Shown here one piece after another: positions 16,290-25,496 of a stretch of 60,738 nt of DNA. The notes below the pieces were generated by a model. It saw only the letters and a program-made list of their open reading frames with translations. It made no database searches and was not told the DNA's origin. Both the position numbers and the translations under genes were made by a program. The DNA lies in contig CAYOTO010000020.1 in the NCBI GenBank assembly GCA_964406945.1, forward strand, positions 1 through 60,738, written 5' to 3'. Source of the stretch: UBA2266 sp964406945 (GTDB taxonomy: Bacteria; Planctomycetota; Phycisphaerae; Sedimentisphaerales; Anaerobacaceae). How positions within the stretch are numbered: position 1 is the stretch's first letter; each line of letters opens with the position of its first letter.

Positions 16290-17675
16290 TCAGCGTCTTG
16301 CCTGCCACCGGTCTACCGCTCTCTCGCCCTTGGGTCTGGGGGTGAATAGATCGTTTTTTGTGAGACCGCATTCGCGAATCATGCGCTTTGAATACTCCAG
16401 AGTCCCAAGATCCCTGCCGCCGTTGTTTGTGCCGCAGGTGAACTTACAACCCGCTTTTTTGGCCATCCGGATGAACTTCTTGCTCGGCAGCATGAAACGC
16501 GAGTTGATTTCAATTGCCACATTGTTGTCTTTTGCCGCTGTGATAACCCTTTTGATCCTCTTCGGAGTCCAGAGTTGGTCGTATTTATCCGCAATCACCG
16601 CCGGCAGGTATGTAGGATTGACGTAAATATCTATAGGTTCGTTACTTATGATCCGGACTGCCCTGTCGACAAGCATGTCCATGAACTGCTGCTCATCATC
16701 GACGAACACTTCATCGGGCATCCACAACCGCATACGACGCCCCTTATCGTCGGTCCACGTCATCGAATCGGTGAAAATATAGTCAAATTCCGCCATCCAG
16801 CGGGGAGAAAACATCTTGAGCCATTCTCTGCCCTCGGCCTGCATCGCACTATAGACAGGCTTGCCCTTGAGCTTAGCCAGAAACGCCTTCAATCCCTCAT
16901 CATTAGTGCATGGGAACCCCTTTCCGCAATTCTGGGCTATACCGAACTTAACCCTCCTCTTTTCCGACATCTCGACAGCCTCGTCCAACGTCAGACCGCC
17001 CTTGAGGTGTACATGGAGGTCTTCGAGCGGAAAATCAATGACAGGAAGAGGTTTTACGCGAATATTGCGGTAATAAATCCGGCTACCCGGATCGTGGGCC
17101 TGCAGAGCGAATGTTCCCCGGGATATCATCCTGCCTGGATAGGCTTTGGGGGCCGCCGGCTCTTGCGGCTCGGTCCAGTCAATGACCTTGCGGTCGTTTA
17201 CCTTTATGATGATCCGCTTACCGCTGACGATTACATGCTCTGTAAACCACTCATTGTCGGACACCCGGGTCGTTTCTAAGTCCTCCATTGCGAATAGACT
17301 GCCGGTCCGGGTGCGATTGGTGTGGGTGTTGTTGACCTGAGCCTCGAAGCCTTCTGTCGGCCAGCCTTCTTCCTGTACTTCTGTGTGGAAGTAAATACCA
17401 CCGTTGGAACCCCTGGTCGTCTTCACGTCCACTTTCAGCTCGAAATCGGTAAAAATAGCGTTGCTCACTGGCCCTGTGTAGAACAGATGGCTTCTCGGTC
17501 CGTCCGCGACGATTATGCCGTCGACAACTTTGAAACTGTCCGGGTTCTCCACAGCTTTCCAACCGTCGAAGCTCTTGCCGTCAAAAAGCGATATCCAGCC
17601 TTCTTCCGTTGCGGCTTGTGATATTCCTGCAAGAACCGAGAGAATCATCAATGTAGAAATCAACGTCCTGAGCAT
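16290..17675 (-). CDS. Secreted DUF1080 (3-keto-glucoside hydrolase-like) domain fused to a PHP-like domain
   Basis: 461-residue exported protein. The signal peptide spans residues 1-21. Residues 24-208 form a DUF1080 / 3-keto-disaccharide hydrolase-like concanavalin fold (ISLFDGKSFDGWK, GSNGGIYFHTEVQ, YYRNIRVKPL). Residues 214-445 resemble a PHP (histidinol-phosphatase-like) metal-dependent barrel: EDLHVHLKGG with H221 and H223, FDYIFTDSM, IDIYVNPTY and VAIEINSRFMLP. The domain order in one chain is unusual. GGAAAGGAC precedes the ATG at 17675; a 15-codon upstream extension is less likely. It stands alone, with a decayed gene upstream. Possible task: cleavage of 3-keto sugars made by exported Gfo/Idh/MocA enzymes. 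Confidence 0.8.
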   Translation of the reverse strand: MLRTLISTLMILSVLAGISQAATEEGWISLFDGKSFDGWKAVENPDSFKVVDGIIVADGPRSHLFYTGPVSNAIFTDFELKVDVKTTRGSNGGIYFHTEVQEEGWPTEGFEAQVNNTHTNRTRTGSLFAMEDLETTRVSDNEWFTEHVIVSGKRIIIKVNDRKVIDWTEPQEPAAPKAYPGRMISRGTFALQAHDPGSRIYYRNIRVKPLPVIDFPLEDLHVHLKGGLTLDEAVEMSEKRRVKFGIAQNCGKGFPCTNDEGLKAFLAKLKGKPVYSAMQAEGREWLKMFSPRWMAEFDYIFTDSMTWTDDKGRRMRLWMPDEVFVDDEQQFMDMLVDRAVRIISNEPIDIYVNPTYLPAVIADKYDQLWTPKRIKRVITAAKDNNVAIEINSRFMLPSKKFIRMAKKAGCKFTCGTNNGGRDLGTLEYSKRMIRECGLTKNDLFTPRPKGERAVDRWQARR

Positions 17676-17734
17676 GTATTGTCCTTTCCGGTCAGTGTTT
17701 ACATTGTTGCTTACCGCCATATAGAATCAGAATC

Positions 17735-18017
17735 AAGCGGTGAAAACAAGCCCTTTGCCCGGCCGCACCATCGAGGGCAGGAATCAGTTGATCCTTTCCG
17801 GCAGCAAATGCGTGGCCAGCTACGACCCGGATACGGGCAAAGAACACTGGATTATAGACGGTCCGACAAAGGTGAAATGACGGTCGTTCTACCCGGCGAA
17901 GAACTGGAGATCGTCGCAAAGAACGAACTGGGCGAGAGAACTTTCGCCTCGCCGGCCACAAGCGGCGGGTGTATGTTTCTTCGCAGCGAAAAGTATCTGT
18001 TTCGCATCGCGGAATAG
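17735..18017 (+). pseudogene. Remnant of a PQQ-type beta-propeller protein gene
   Basis: Two fragments of one protein type lie in different frames. From about 17782 the plus strand encodes NQLILSGSKCVASYDPDTGK and then EHWIIDGPT, a propeller blade. After a frame change, positions 17876-18017 encode EMTVVLPGEELEIVAKNELG and then ERTFASPA...FLRSEKYLFRIAE with a stop, the usual last blade of PQQ-like (BamB-type) repeat proteins. Several blades and the whole N-terminus are missing, and no start codon or signal peptide remains. The sequence between the fragments points to an internal deletion instead of a single-base error. The family name is from recalled motif patterns. Confidence 0.65.
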
Positions 18018-18105
18018 TCCGAAAAAGAAGCAAGCTCGAATCCGATTCGGGTAAAACCGGACATCGACGTTGACTTTACAGGCCGCGGAGGTTAGATTTC
18101 CGGCT

Positions 18106-19107
18106 ATGTTTGAAAAAGTTGCAATAATAGGCGACGGCGCGATGGGCACCGTGCTCAGCAGACTGCTGTGCGAGAAGAAGATTTCCGTCAGGATGTGGGG
18201 GCACGACCGCGAACAGTTGCTTCAGATAGAGGCCGACGGCGAGAACAGGAAGTTTCTGCCCGGATACAAACTCCACAACTCGCTCGAATTCGAGCCCGAA
18301 GACGACCGCATAATGGCCGAAGCGGACCTGATTGTCTCAGCCGTGCCGTGCCAGTTCGTCAGGCCGGTCTGGGACCGGCTCAAATCCCACACTCCCGAAA
18401 GGGTACCGATAATCTCGGTCGCCAAAGGGATTGAGAATTCCACGCTGCTGCGGCCGACGCAAATCATCGCGGAAGTGCTCGATGATTCGGCCGCTGCAAG
18501 GTACTGCGTATTATCGGGACCGACAATCGCCGACGAACTGGCAAGAAGGCTGCCGGCCACCGCTTGCGCGGCATCAAGCGACGAACAACTCGCCCGAAAG
18601 GTCCAGGAAACCTTTCATTGCAATTGGCTCAGGGTCTACACCAACACCGACATAGTAGGAGTCGAACTGGCCGGGGCAATGAAAAACATCATCGCGATCG
18701 CCGCGGGCATAGTGGACGGTATCGGTCTGGGTGACAACGCAAAAGCCGCCCTGCTTTGCAGAGGGCTGGCTGAAATATCGCGACTTGGCCTGGCTATGGG
18801 GGCCAATCCCCACACCTTCGCGGGTCTGACCGGGCTGGGCGATCTGGTAACAACATGCATTTCACCCAAGGGTCGCAACCGCTCATTCGGTGAGAGAGTC
18901 GGGGCCGGACAAAGCGTCGACAATGCCAAAGCAGCCACCGAATCCGTGGTAGAAGGAATTCCCACCTGCAAATCCGTTGTGCAACTGGCAGAGAAGCACA
19001 ACGTAGAGGTTCCAATAATCCGCGCGGTATTCGAGGTGTTGTTCGAAGGCAAGTCCGTGCAGAAGGCGCTGGACGATCTGATGAGTCGCAAACTAAAGGC
19101 CGAGTAA
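18106..19107 (+). CDS. gpsA: Glycerol-3-phosphate dehydrogenase [NAD(P)+]
   Basis: 333-residue cytoplasmic enzyme that reduces dihydroxyacetone phosphate to sn-glycerol-3-phosphate for phospholipid synthesis. The N-terminal Rossmann motif is VAIIGDGAMGTVLSRLL; in most GpsA proteins it reads GxGxxG with G at the site of D here. ISVAKGIE and ELAGAMKNIIAIAAGI carry the catalytic lysines, and GLTGLGDLVTTC is a strong family signature. The ATG at 18106 is chosen because the Rossmann fold begins immediately; GGAGG lies 14 bases upstream, rather far. An ATG 12 codons earlier is the alternative. Confidence 0.94.
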   Translation: MFEKVAIIGDGAMGTVLSRLLCEKKISVRMWGHDREQLLQIEADGENRKFLPGYKLHNSLEFEPEDDRIMAEADLIVSAVPCQFVRPVWDRLKSHTPERVPIISVAKGIENSTLLRPTQIIAEVLDDSAAARYCVLSGPTIADELARRLPATACAASSDEQLARKVQETFHCNWLRVYTNTDIVGVELAGAMKNIIAIAAGIVDGIGLGDNAKAALLCRGLAEISRLGLAMGANPHTFAGLTGLGDLVTTCISPKGRNRSFGERVGAGQSVDNAKAATESVVEGIPTCKSVVQLAEKHNVEVPIIRAVFEVLFEGKSVQKALDDLMSRKLKAE

Positions 19108-19258
19108 CTTCTTCTTATTTGCAGGCAGGCCGAAAGTCCCATAAGGCAAAACTGCAAAAACAACTTCAAAAAGCATTTTCGGACCTGCATGGTTCAGCCC
19201 CCTGCTGTGCCTGCATACACCCTCATGCACTTTCAGTAGCCGCCTTCTTGTCACAAGT

Positions 19259-19287
19259 TTGGTAACCGGTACTCCGTTTTATATATT
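19259..19287 (+). promoter_or_regulatory. Probable promoter of the pilus operon
   Basis: TTGGTA (19259-19264) and TATATT (19282-19287) are separated by exactly 17 bases. The predicted transcript would carry a leader of about 160 bases before pilM. This falls in the 346-base gap after gpsA, which otherwise holds no gene. Confidence 0.4.
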
Positions 19288-19335
19288 TTACGTGGTTTGA
19301 AACCGGTACCGGGATAGCCCCCTTCAGCCGGAGAA

Positions 19336-19380
19336 CCCGTCTATCAAAAACGGGCAAGAATGTGCTGAGCGGGCGAGCAC
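19336..19380 (+). other. Two hairpins in the leader of the pilus operon
   Basis: CCCGT/ACGGG (19336-19354) and GTGCT/AGCAC (19362-19380) form two short perfect stems in the transcribed leader, followed by a third small stem around AAAACGTTTT near 19410. None has a U-run that would make it a clear terminator. They could form a regulatory RNA structure, but no known riboswitch class was recognised. Confidence 0.3.
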
Positions 19381-19453
19381 AGGCCGGGCATCAGAATCAG
19401 CCGCAAAAAACGTTTTTAGCACTGGGGCAAATTTTCTATTGGGCTAAGTCGAT

Positions 19454-20392
19454 ATGTTCGGGTTTCTCAACAACCGCCACTCGCCGATAGGGCTGGACAT
19501 CGGGCATGACAGCATTAAGTTAATTCAACTGTCGCTCGACAACAAAAAAGGCGTGCGTCTGCTCGCGGGCACAAGCATTGCAAGGCCGTCCGAAGTGGAG
19601 CCTGCCACCGCTGCATGGCAAAGGTGGGCCATAGACGCCGTCAAAAAGAACATCGCGGAGGGACGTTTCAAGGGCAATAAGGTCGCCGCCGCCATACCCG
19701 CCACGGAGGTTTTCGTCGATCATCTGAAGACGCCCAAGGTCGAACAGGATCGAGTGGAAGACGCGGTCCTGGCCAAAATTCAGCAGAAGCTGCCTTTCGA
19801 TCCCTCTAATGCGCTGATCAAGTGCATGCCGACCGAACAAAACAACGTCCTGGCCATGGTAACAGACCGCAGCATAATCGAGCGTCACCTTGCAATCTAC
19901 GAAAAGGCGAATCTAGCGCTCAAATCCATAGGAGTGTGGCCGCTGGCACTTGCGAATACTTACGGCAGTTTTTTCGGCCGGCGTAAAAGCGATCTGAACG
20001 CCGTGGTAATGCTGCTGGACATAGAACCCCATTGTTCGAATCTGGTGATAAGCCGCCACACGGACGTAATGTTCGCACGGTCAATACCCATCGGAAGCGC
20101 CCAATTGCAGGTCGAAGCCAACGTCAACAGGCTGGTTATGGAACTGATCACATGCCGCAAGCAGTTTCTTTCCGCTTACAGAGGCGTCGGAATTGAAAGG
20201 CTGATATTCCTCTCCGGCAGAGCCGTCGAAGGCGGCGTCTGCGCCAACATCGCAAAACAACTCGAAATGAAGGCCCAGATAGGCGACTGCATTGCGGCAA
20301 TCGGGGTCGCGGATCCATATAAGTGCGGCATCGATAGAAGAAACACTCAGGTAACCTGGGCCACCGCGTTTGGCTTGAGCCTGGCCACATAG
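19454..20392 (+). CDS. pilM: Type IV pilus inner-membrane platform protein PilM
   Basis: 312-residue actin-like ATPase of the PilM / GspL cytoplasmic family. The N-terminal SPIGLDIGHDSIKLIQLS is the nucleotide-binding phosphate-1 loop, VAAAIPATEVFVDHLKTP matches PilM, and a second glycine-rich segment occurs near GVGIERLIFLSGRAVEGG. PilM binds the N-terminus of PilN on the inner face of the membrane and links the platform to the motor ATPases. It is somewhat shorter than the usual 350 residues. The ribosome site is weak. It heads an operon continuing through two pseudopilin genes. Confidence 0.85.
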   Translation: MFGFLNNRHSPIGLDIGHDSIKLIQLSLDNKKGVRLLAGTSIARPSEVEPATAAWQRWAIDAVKKNIAEGRFKGNKVAAAIPATEVFVDHLKTPKVEQDRVEDAVLAKIQQKLPFDPSNALIKCMPTEQNNVLAMVTDRSIIERHLAIYEKANLALKSIGVWPLALANTYGSFFGRRKSDLNAVVMLLDIEPHCSNLVISRHTDVMFARSIPIGSAQLQVEANVNRLVMELITCRKQFLSAYRGVGIERLIFLSGRAVEGGVCANIAKQLEMKAQIGDCIAAIGVADPYKCGIDRRNTQVTWATAFGLSLAT

Positions 20393-20419
20393 TCTAATCC
20401 AACAGATACGGGTCGAAAA

Positions 20420-21130
20420 ATGCTTAACATTAATTTTGTACCGGATGATTACGTTCAGAACACGGAATCGAGGCGAACCAACATTCTCTATGTCGTTCTG
20501 CTGCTTCTGGTTCTGGGCGGTCTTGGGGGCGCCTTTGCGACAATAAGGATCAGACAGAACGCATGCATCGCCGAGGAGGAACTTGTCGCGGCCAAGATGG
20601 CGCGGGTTCAGGAGTCCATAGAGAAGTTCGAAAAGCTGCAGGTCAGTCGCAAGGCAATGATGAAAACTGCTTTGACCACCTATGAACTGCTTGATCCGGT
20701 TCCCAAGAGTATTCTGCTGGCGGACATGACAAACAATCTGCCCGCCGGCGTTTCGCTCAGCAAAGTAGACGTTATACAGAAAGCGCCGAAAAACGCCCGT
20801 AGAACTCCAATTCCCGCCACACCGCCCAAGGGAAAGGCCAAGGACCTTCAGCCTGTCGTGCAGCCTTCGCCCGAAAAGCTGCTTGAGACCAAGATTGATA
20901 TTCAGGGCATAGCCCCCAGCGATCTCGAAGTTGCGGCTTATATCCAGCGACTCGGCAAATCTACATTGCTGCAGGACGTGGCTCTTGTCGAGTCAATGGA
21001 GCATGAAGTGAACGAAACGTGTTTCCGCCAGTTCAAACTCAAGGCGATGCTGAAAAAAGAGATTCACCTGAGCAAAGAAGACATCGAACAGATCAGGTCC
21101 AAGGCCAAGACGACTATCTGGAGTTTCTGA
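20420..21130 (+). CDS. pilN: PilN-like fimbrial assembly protein
   Basis: 236-residue protein with a short cytoplasmic N-terminus (MLNINFVPDDYV), one transmembrane helix (residues about 22-43), a coiled-coil-like segment and a periplasmic ferredoxin-like domain. The N-terminus resembles the INLLP motif that binds PilM. Longer than typical PilN because of a proline-rich insert around residues 128-155. Position between pilM and a pilO-like gene supports the call; sequence similarity in this family is low. Confidence 0.75.
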   Translation: MLNINFVPDDYVQNTESRRTNILYVVLLLLVLGGLGGAFATIRIRQNACIAEEELVAAKMARVQESIEKFEKLQVSRKAMMKTALTTYELLDPVPKSILLADMTNNLPAGVSLSKVDVIQKAPKNARRTPIPATPPKGKAKDLQPVVQPSPEKLLETKIDIQGIAPSDLEVAAYIQRLGKSTLLQDVALVESMEHEVNETCFRQFKLKAMLKKEIHLSKEDIEQIRSKAKTTIWSF

Positions 21131-21183
21131 CCTGATGTGGTAATACAACCGGAAGCGAAAGCTTGCAGTAATCAGAGGAGCAG

Positions 21184-21723
21184 ATGATGACAAGCGGTCT
21201 AAGAAAACTCGTGTTCTTCGTCCTTGTCCTGGGCGTTGCGGCATGCGGGTATCAGTTCATGATCAAGCCAGCCAACGAGCACCTGGCAAAAGCTAAAATG
21301 CGGGTCCAGAAGCAACGAACCAAGCTGGCCGAATTCGAAAAAGCTACCGCCGCGGCCGAGGATCTCAATCGAGAACTGGCACAGCTTCAGGAAGCTATCC
21401 AATTCTTCGAGAGCAAACTGCCCCCGACCAGCGAAATCCACAAGGTACTCGAAAACGTAACGCTGATAGCCCAAAAACAGGGCCTGGAGCCGAAAAGCAT
21501 CCGCACCCTCGATCAGAAGGACAACAGCGGTTACGTGGAACAGCCGTTAAAGATGGAGCTGGAGGGCAACTTCAACTCATTCTATGTCTTCCTTCTGGAG
21601 CTGGAAAAGCTGCCGCGAATAATGAAAATTCGTGAACTGAAGCTCGACAAACGTTTCGACGAAAAAGGACGCGTTGCCGCCGACTTTGTCGTTAGCATCT
21701 TTTTCCAGACGCACGTCGGCTGA
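21184..21723 (+). CDS. pilO: PilO-like (GspM-related) pilus assembly protein
   Basis: 179-residue bitopic membrane protein. A transmembrane helix (residues 5-27) is followed by a coiled coil (residues 30-80, rich in K, E, Q and A) and a periplasmic alpha/beta domain ending in a strand-rich region (MKIRELKLDKRF). This layout is that of PilO, which pairs with PilN. Two adjacent ATG codons follow GAGGAG; the second (21187) has the better spacing, so the protein may be one residue shorter. Confidence 0.75.
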   Translation: MMTSGLRKLVFFVLVLGVAACGYQFMIKPANEHLAKAKMRVQKQRTKLAEFEKATAAAEDLNRELAQLQEAIQFFESKLPPTSEIHKVLENVTLIAQKQGLEPKSIRTLDQKDNSGYVEQPLKMELEGNFNSFYVFLLELEKLPRIMKIRELKLDKRFDEKGRVAADFVVSIFFQTHVG

Positions 21724-21772
21724 GCCCGGACCAACACTTTCAACCTTCGAAAAGCGTGAAAGGTTTATAAAC

Positions 21773-22462
21773 ATGTTATCCTTTATGAAAGATGACCGAG
21801 TAGATCCCACCGACGCGGTTAACGAAAAAAACCAGCAGAATTCACCTGAAAAAGGGCAGGATTTCATCAGCGTTTCTTCGAAAAGCGGCAGTCTCCGCAA
21901 GAGCACCACGCTCGTGGGAATTCTGTTCATCGTCGGAGGACTTTGCCTGTGGCTGATGATCAAAAAGAGCACGCCGCAGGCGGCATCGGCCGAAGACACG
22001 GGCGCCGAGGAACTGCGAATCGAAAAGGCGATAGCCCAGTTAACGGGCGGCAAAGCCGAGGCCGACAACGTGGATCACGTACTGGACAGATTGTACGAAT
22101 ATTCGGATGTGGAACAGGTACAGGTAAACGAGCTGGCCAAGAACCCGTTCGAATTCGAGGTTTTCGCCCCGGCAGTGAAAAAAAGTCTCGTATCCGAGGA
22201 ACCCGACGAATTGGCGATGCTGAGAATGAAGCTCGAACAGAAGAGTAAGTCCCTCAAACTGCTCAGCATCATACAATCGGGCCATAAGAACGGCTGCATG
22301 ATAAATGACAGCATCGTATACGAGGGCGACTCAGTTGAAGGTTTCGAAGTTGTACACATAGGCCAGTCGAGTGTTACATTGAGATGGATTCTCGGCGAAA
22401 CAGCGGCCGGCGCTAATGTAAAGTCAACAGATCTCGAAATTGAGTTGAAGCTATCCGAATGA
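21773..22462 (+). CDS. PilP/GspC-like inner-membrane protein
   Basis: 229-residue protein with a cytoplasmic N-terminus (about 45 residues), one transmembrane helix (TTLVGILFIVGGLCLWLMI) and a periplasmic C-terminal domain. That domain has the small beta-barrel pattern of the GspC homology region or PilP (LLSIIQSGHKNGCMINDSIV, then VEGFEVVHIGQSSVTLRW). In both systems this domain contacts the outer-membrane secretin. The ATG at 21773 follows AAAGG at a long spacing; the frame is open upstream into pilO. It overlaps the ATPase gene by four bases (ATGA). Confidence 0.75.
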   Translation: MLSFMKDDRVDPTDAVNEKNQQNSPEKGQDFISVSSKSGSLRKSTTLVGILFIVGGLCLWLMIKKSTPQAASAEDTGAEELRIEKAIAQLTGGKAEADNVDHVLDRLYEYSDVEQVQVNELAKNPFEFEVFAPAVKKSLVSEEPDELAMLRMKLEQKSKSLKLLSIIQSGHKNGCMINDSIVYEGDSVEGFEVVHIGQSSVTLRWILGETAAGANVKSTDLEIELKLSE

Positions 22463-24378
22463 AACGAACCTCGATTTTTTCCAGAAACAGGAAAAGCTCC
22501 CAGCCCGGTGGCCAGGGGGATTTCTCTCGGTATGACGAGCCGGCAGGTCAGTTCGGCGGCGACAACGACGAAATTCAGGGGCTGAGTGATCTCTACTTTC
22601 CGGAAGAGACCGCCGAGCCGCACGTTCGCGACCTCGCCGATGTCTTGCTGGAAATGCAAAGGCTCACACCCGATCTGCATGCCCGGATCAGGGGTGAGAT
22701 GTCCTCGAAACCGGGAGCCGATCTCACCGGCCTGCTCATGGGAACGGGAACTCTGACCGGCACCGACATTCAGATGGCAAAGGCCAAACTCTACGATGTG
22801 CCTTTCAAGCGTTTTACGTCTGAAAACGTACAGAAAGAGGCCTTTGACAAACTTGACATCGACTCGATTCAAACAATCGGCATAATGCCCGTGGAGATCG
22901 ATGACAATACTCTTGTTGTCGCAACTACGGAGCCGGAAAATGTTTTCGCCATCGAGAGCGTGAAAACGCAGGTGAACATGCCCGTCCGGCTTTTAGTCAC
23001 TGTGTCGGAAGATATCGATGCGGTATGCGAAGCATTCGGTGCAACCGAAACGCTCGAATGCGACGTTGACGATATCATCAGCGACATGACCGAAGTCGAA
23101 GTCATTCAGGACCAGAATCGAGAGGTTGCCGAAGACCTGGAAAAGATGGCGGGCCAGTCTCCGGTCATCAAATTCGTCAATTACCTTATCAGCAGCGCCA
23201 TCCGTGAAGGCGCCAGTGATATCCACATAGAACCGAAGCCAAAGCACACTCGAATCAGGAATCGAATCGACGGCGTGCTTTTCGAAGTCATGACGAGTCC
23301 GCTGAAGATGCATCCGGCGATCGTCTCCAGAATCAAGGTCATGGCCAATCTCGATATAAGCGAGAGACGCCTGCCACAGGACGGAAAAGTCTCGGTCATC
23401 GTGGGAGGCAGGGAAATAGACCTTCGAGTTTCCACTTTGCCTACCAGCATGGGCGAAAAGGTGGTTATCCGGGTACTCGACAGCAGGTCGATACTTCGGG
23501 GGCTCGAAGAACTGGGAATGGAGCCGGAACTTCAGGCCGAATTCAAAAGACAGGTTACTCTGCCACACGGAATTATGCTGGTAACCGGCCCGACCGGATC
23601 GGGTAAAAGCACCACCTTGTACACCGCACTGGGCCAGATGGACGGAGACACTCTGAATATCTCCACAGTCGAAGATCCGGTCGAATACAGACTCGAATTC
23701 TGCAATCAGGTACAGGCAATCGAAAAGATCGGTCTGACCTTCGCTTCGGCCCTGAGAAGTCTGCTTCGCCAGGACCCGGATGTCATAATGATCGGCGAAA
23801 TCCGCGATGTGGACACGGCTTCGATTGCGGTTCAGGCGGCGTTAACGGGCCACCTTGTGCTCTCTACGCTTCATACGAACGACGCCCCGAGCAGTGTTAC
23901 GCGGCTTGTAAACATCGGCGTGGAAGCTTATCTGATTGCTGCATCGCTGAACGGCATCCTCGCCCAGCGGCTGGTAAGAAGGGTCTGCCAGAACTGCAAA
24001 GAAAGATATGAGGTTCCCGAACCAATGCGCAAATTCGTGGATGATGCCGGCATAAAGCTCGAGGACGTGGTGCACGGCGTCGGCTGCGACCAGTGCCGCG
24101 ACTCGGGATACAGCGGACGAGTCGGTATTTACGAGCTGCTGACTGTAGACGACGCCTTTAGGGACATGATAAACACCGATGCTTCGGTCAGCAATATGCG
24201 AAACGCCTTCCGTGACAGCGGCAAGCCCGGCCTGTATGACGACGGTATGGCAAAGGTGAGAAAGGGACTGACGACCGTCGAAGAAGTGCTGAGGGTTACC
24301 GAAGCCAACACCCGCAAGGCAAAGCCCAAACAAGGCGACGAAGCGGGTGCAACCGAGTCCGAAGAGAAAAATGACTGA
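22459..24378 (+). CDS. Type II secretion / type IV pilus assembly ATPase (GspE/PilB)
   Basis: 639-residue AAA+ motor protein that powers pilus or pseudopilus extension. An N-terminal MshEN-type domain (about residues 85-210) precedes the ATPase core. Walker A is GPTGSGKST at about 377, the Asp box and Walker B end in DPDVIMIGEIRD at about 440-450, and two histidines lie in the His box (TGHLVLSTLHTND). Four cysteines (CQNC near 509 and CDQC near 543) form the zinc site of assembly ATPases, absent from retraction ATPases. A charged tail follows. It begins inside the stop codon of the previous gene. Confidence 0.95.
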   Translation: MKRTSIFSRNRKSSQPGGQGDFSRYDEPAGQFGGDNDEIQGLSDLYFPEETAEPHVRDLADVLLEMQRLTPDLHARIRGEMSSKPGADLTGLLMGTGTLTGTDIQMAKAKLYDVPFKRFTSENVQKEAFDKLDIDSIQTIGIMPVEIDDNTLVVATTEPENVFAIESVKTQVNMPVRLLVTVSEDIDAVCEAFGATETLECDVDDIISDMTEVEVIQDQNREVAEDLEKMAGQSPVIKFVNYLISSAIREGASDIHIEPKPKHTRIRNRIDGVLFEVMTSPLKMHPAIVSRIKVMANLDISERRLPQDGKVSVIVGGREIDLRVSTLPTSMGEKVVIRVLDSRSILRGLEELGMEPELQAEFKRQVTLPHGIMLVTGPTGSGKSTTLYTALGQMDGDTLNISTVEDPVEYRLEFCNQVQAIEKIGLTFASALRSLLRQDPDVIMIGEIRDVDTASIAVQAALTGHLVLSTLHTNDAPSSVTRLVNIGVEAYLIAASLNGILAQRLVRRVCQNCKERYEVPEPMRKFVDDAGIKLEDVVHGVGCDQCRDSGYSGRVGIYELLTVDDAFRDMINTDASVSNMRNAFRDSGKPGLYDDGMAKVRKGLTTVEEVLRVTEANTRKAKPKQGDEAGATESEEKND

Positions 24379-24410
24379 CGTCATAAAGCCCCGAACAAGG
24401 AAAGAAAGAC

Positions 24411-25496
24411 ATGACTGACATAAAGGAAATACTGGCCAAAGGCATTGAAATGGAAGCGAGCGACGTTCACGTGAATGTCGGGATGCCTCCTATTCTGCGG
24501 AAAAACACCGATCTGATCATAATGGACTTCCCTCCGGTCAGCAACGAGGACGCCCGCGAAATGCTGCTGTCGATGGTCGGACCGGACAGGTACCAGCAGT
24601 TTCTGGAAAAATGCGATTTGGATTTTTCCACAACCATCGAAGACGGGCATCGCTTCCGTGTGAACGCGCACATTCAGCGCAACTCCATCGCCATTTCGTT
24701 CAGGGTGATTCCGAACCAGGTCTTCGGGATCGACCACCTGCACCTGCCCGCAATTGTCGAAGAGCTGATCGACCTGCCACGCGGACTCGTTCTGGTAACG
24801 GGACATACCGGTTCCGGTAAAAGTACGACTCTGGCCGCGATGATCGGCGCAATCAACGAAAGAGACCGTAAGCGAATAGTCACGCTCGAAGACCCGATCG
24901 AATATCTTCTCGAGAACAATCTTTCCATGATCGAACAGCGGGAAATCGGATCGGACTGTCCGGATTTTGCCTCCGGTCTTCGCCACGTCCTTCGTCAGGA
25001 CCCCGACATCATCATGGTCGGCGAAATGCGAGACCTCGAAACCACGAGCTTTACCATAACCGCGGCCGAAACGGGCCACCTGGTCTTCAGTACTCTCCAC
25101 ACGATTAACGCCTCTCAGAGCATCGAACGTATTATAGATATTTATCCGGCCAGCCAGCAGAATCAAATACGCACTATGCTCGCGGGAACACTTCAGGCGG
25201 TAATCTCGCAGACACTCTTCAGAAGGATCGACGAACCAGGCATGATTCCGTGCACCGAAATACTGCTGTGCACCTCGGCGACACGAAACTGCATTCGTGA
25301 AAACCGGATTTACGAAATACCGAACATTATCGAGACCTCCCGCAGGCTTGGAATGCAGAGCCTCGATAACAGTATCGCCGAGGCTTACTTCGGCGGCTAT
25401 ATCGACCGCGAAGAAGCAATCACCCGTTCGAGCAACCCGGCCAAGATGGAAAAGGTGCTGGTGCCCCACGGGGAATTCGAAGTTGCGAACAGATAG
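24411..25496 (+). CDS. pilT: Type IV pilus retraction ATPase PilT
   Basis: 361-residue hexameric ATPase. The N-terminal PAS-like domain begins with a helix ending SDVHVNVGMPPILR, Walker A is GHTGSGKST at about 131-139, Walker B ends in DPDIIMVGEMRD near 203, and the His box reads TGHLVFSTLHT. The C-terminal ATRNCIRENRIYEIPNIIE corresponds to the AIRNLIRE motif needed for retraction in known PilT. No zinc cysteines occur. Its presence argues for a retractable pilus (twitching, adhesion or DNA uptake) and against a pure secretion system. Confidence 0.93.
   Translation: MTDIKEILAKGIEMEASDVHVNVGMPPILRKNTDLIIMDFPPVSNEDAREMLLSMVGPDRYQQFLEKCDLDFSTTIEDGHRFRVNAHIQRNSIAISFRVIPNQVFGIDHLHLPAIVEELIDLPRGLVLVTGHTGSGKSTTLAAMIGAINERDRKRIVTLEDPIEYLLENNLSMIEQREIGSDCPDFASGLRHVLRQDPDIIMVGEMRDLETTSFTITAAETGHLVFSTLHTINASQSIERIIDIYPASQQNQIRTMLAGTLQAVISQTLFRRIDEPGMIPCTEILLCTSATRNCIRENRIYEIPNIIETSRRLGMQSLDNSIAEAYFGGYIDREEAITRSSNPAKMEKVLVPHGEFEVANR

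Noticed and set aside
19261..19314. Two copies of AACCGGTAC before pilM as operators
   Set aside because: The core ACCGGT is a short self-palindrome that can occur by chance, and the flanks differ.
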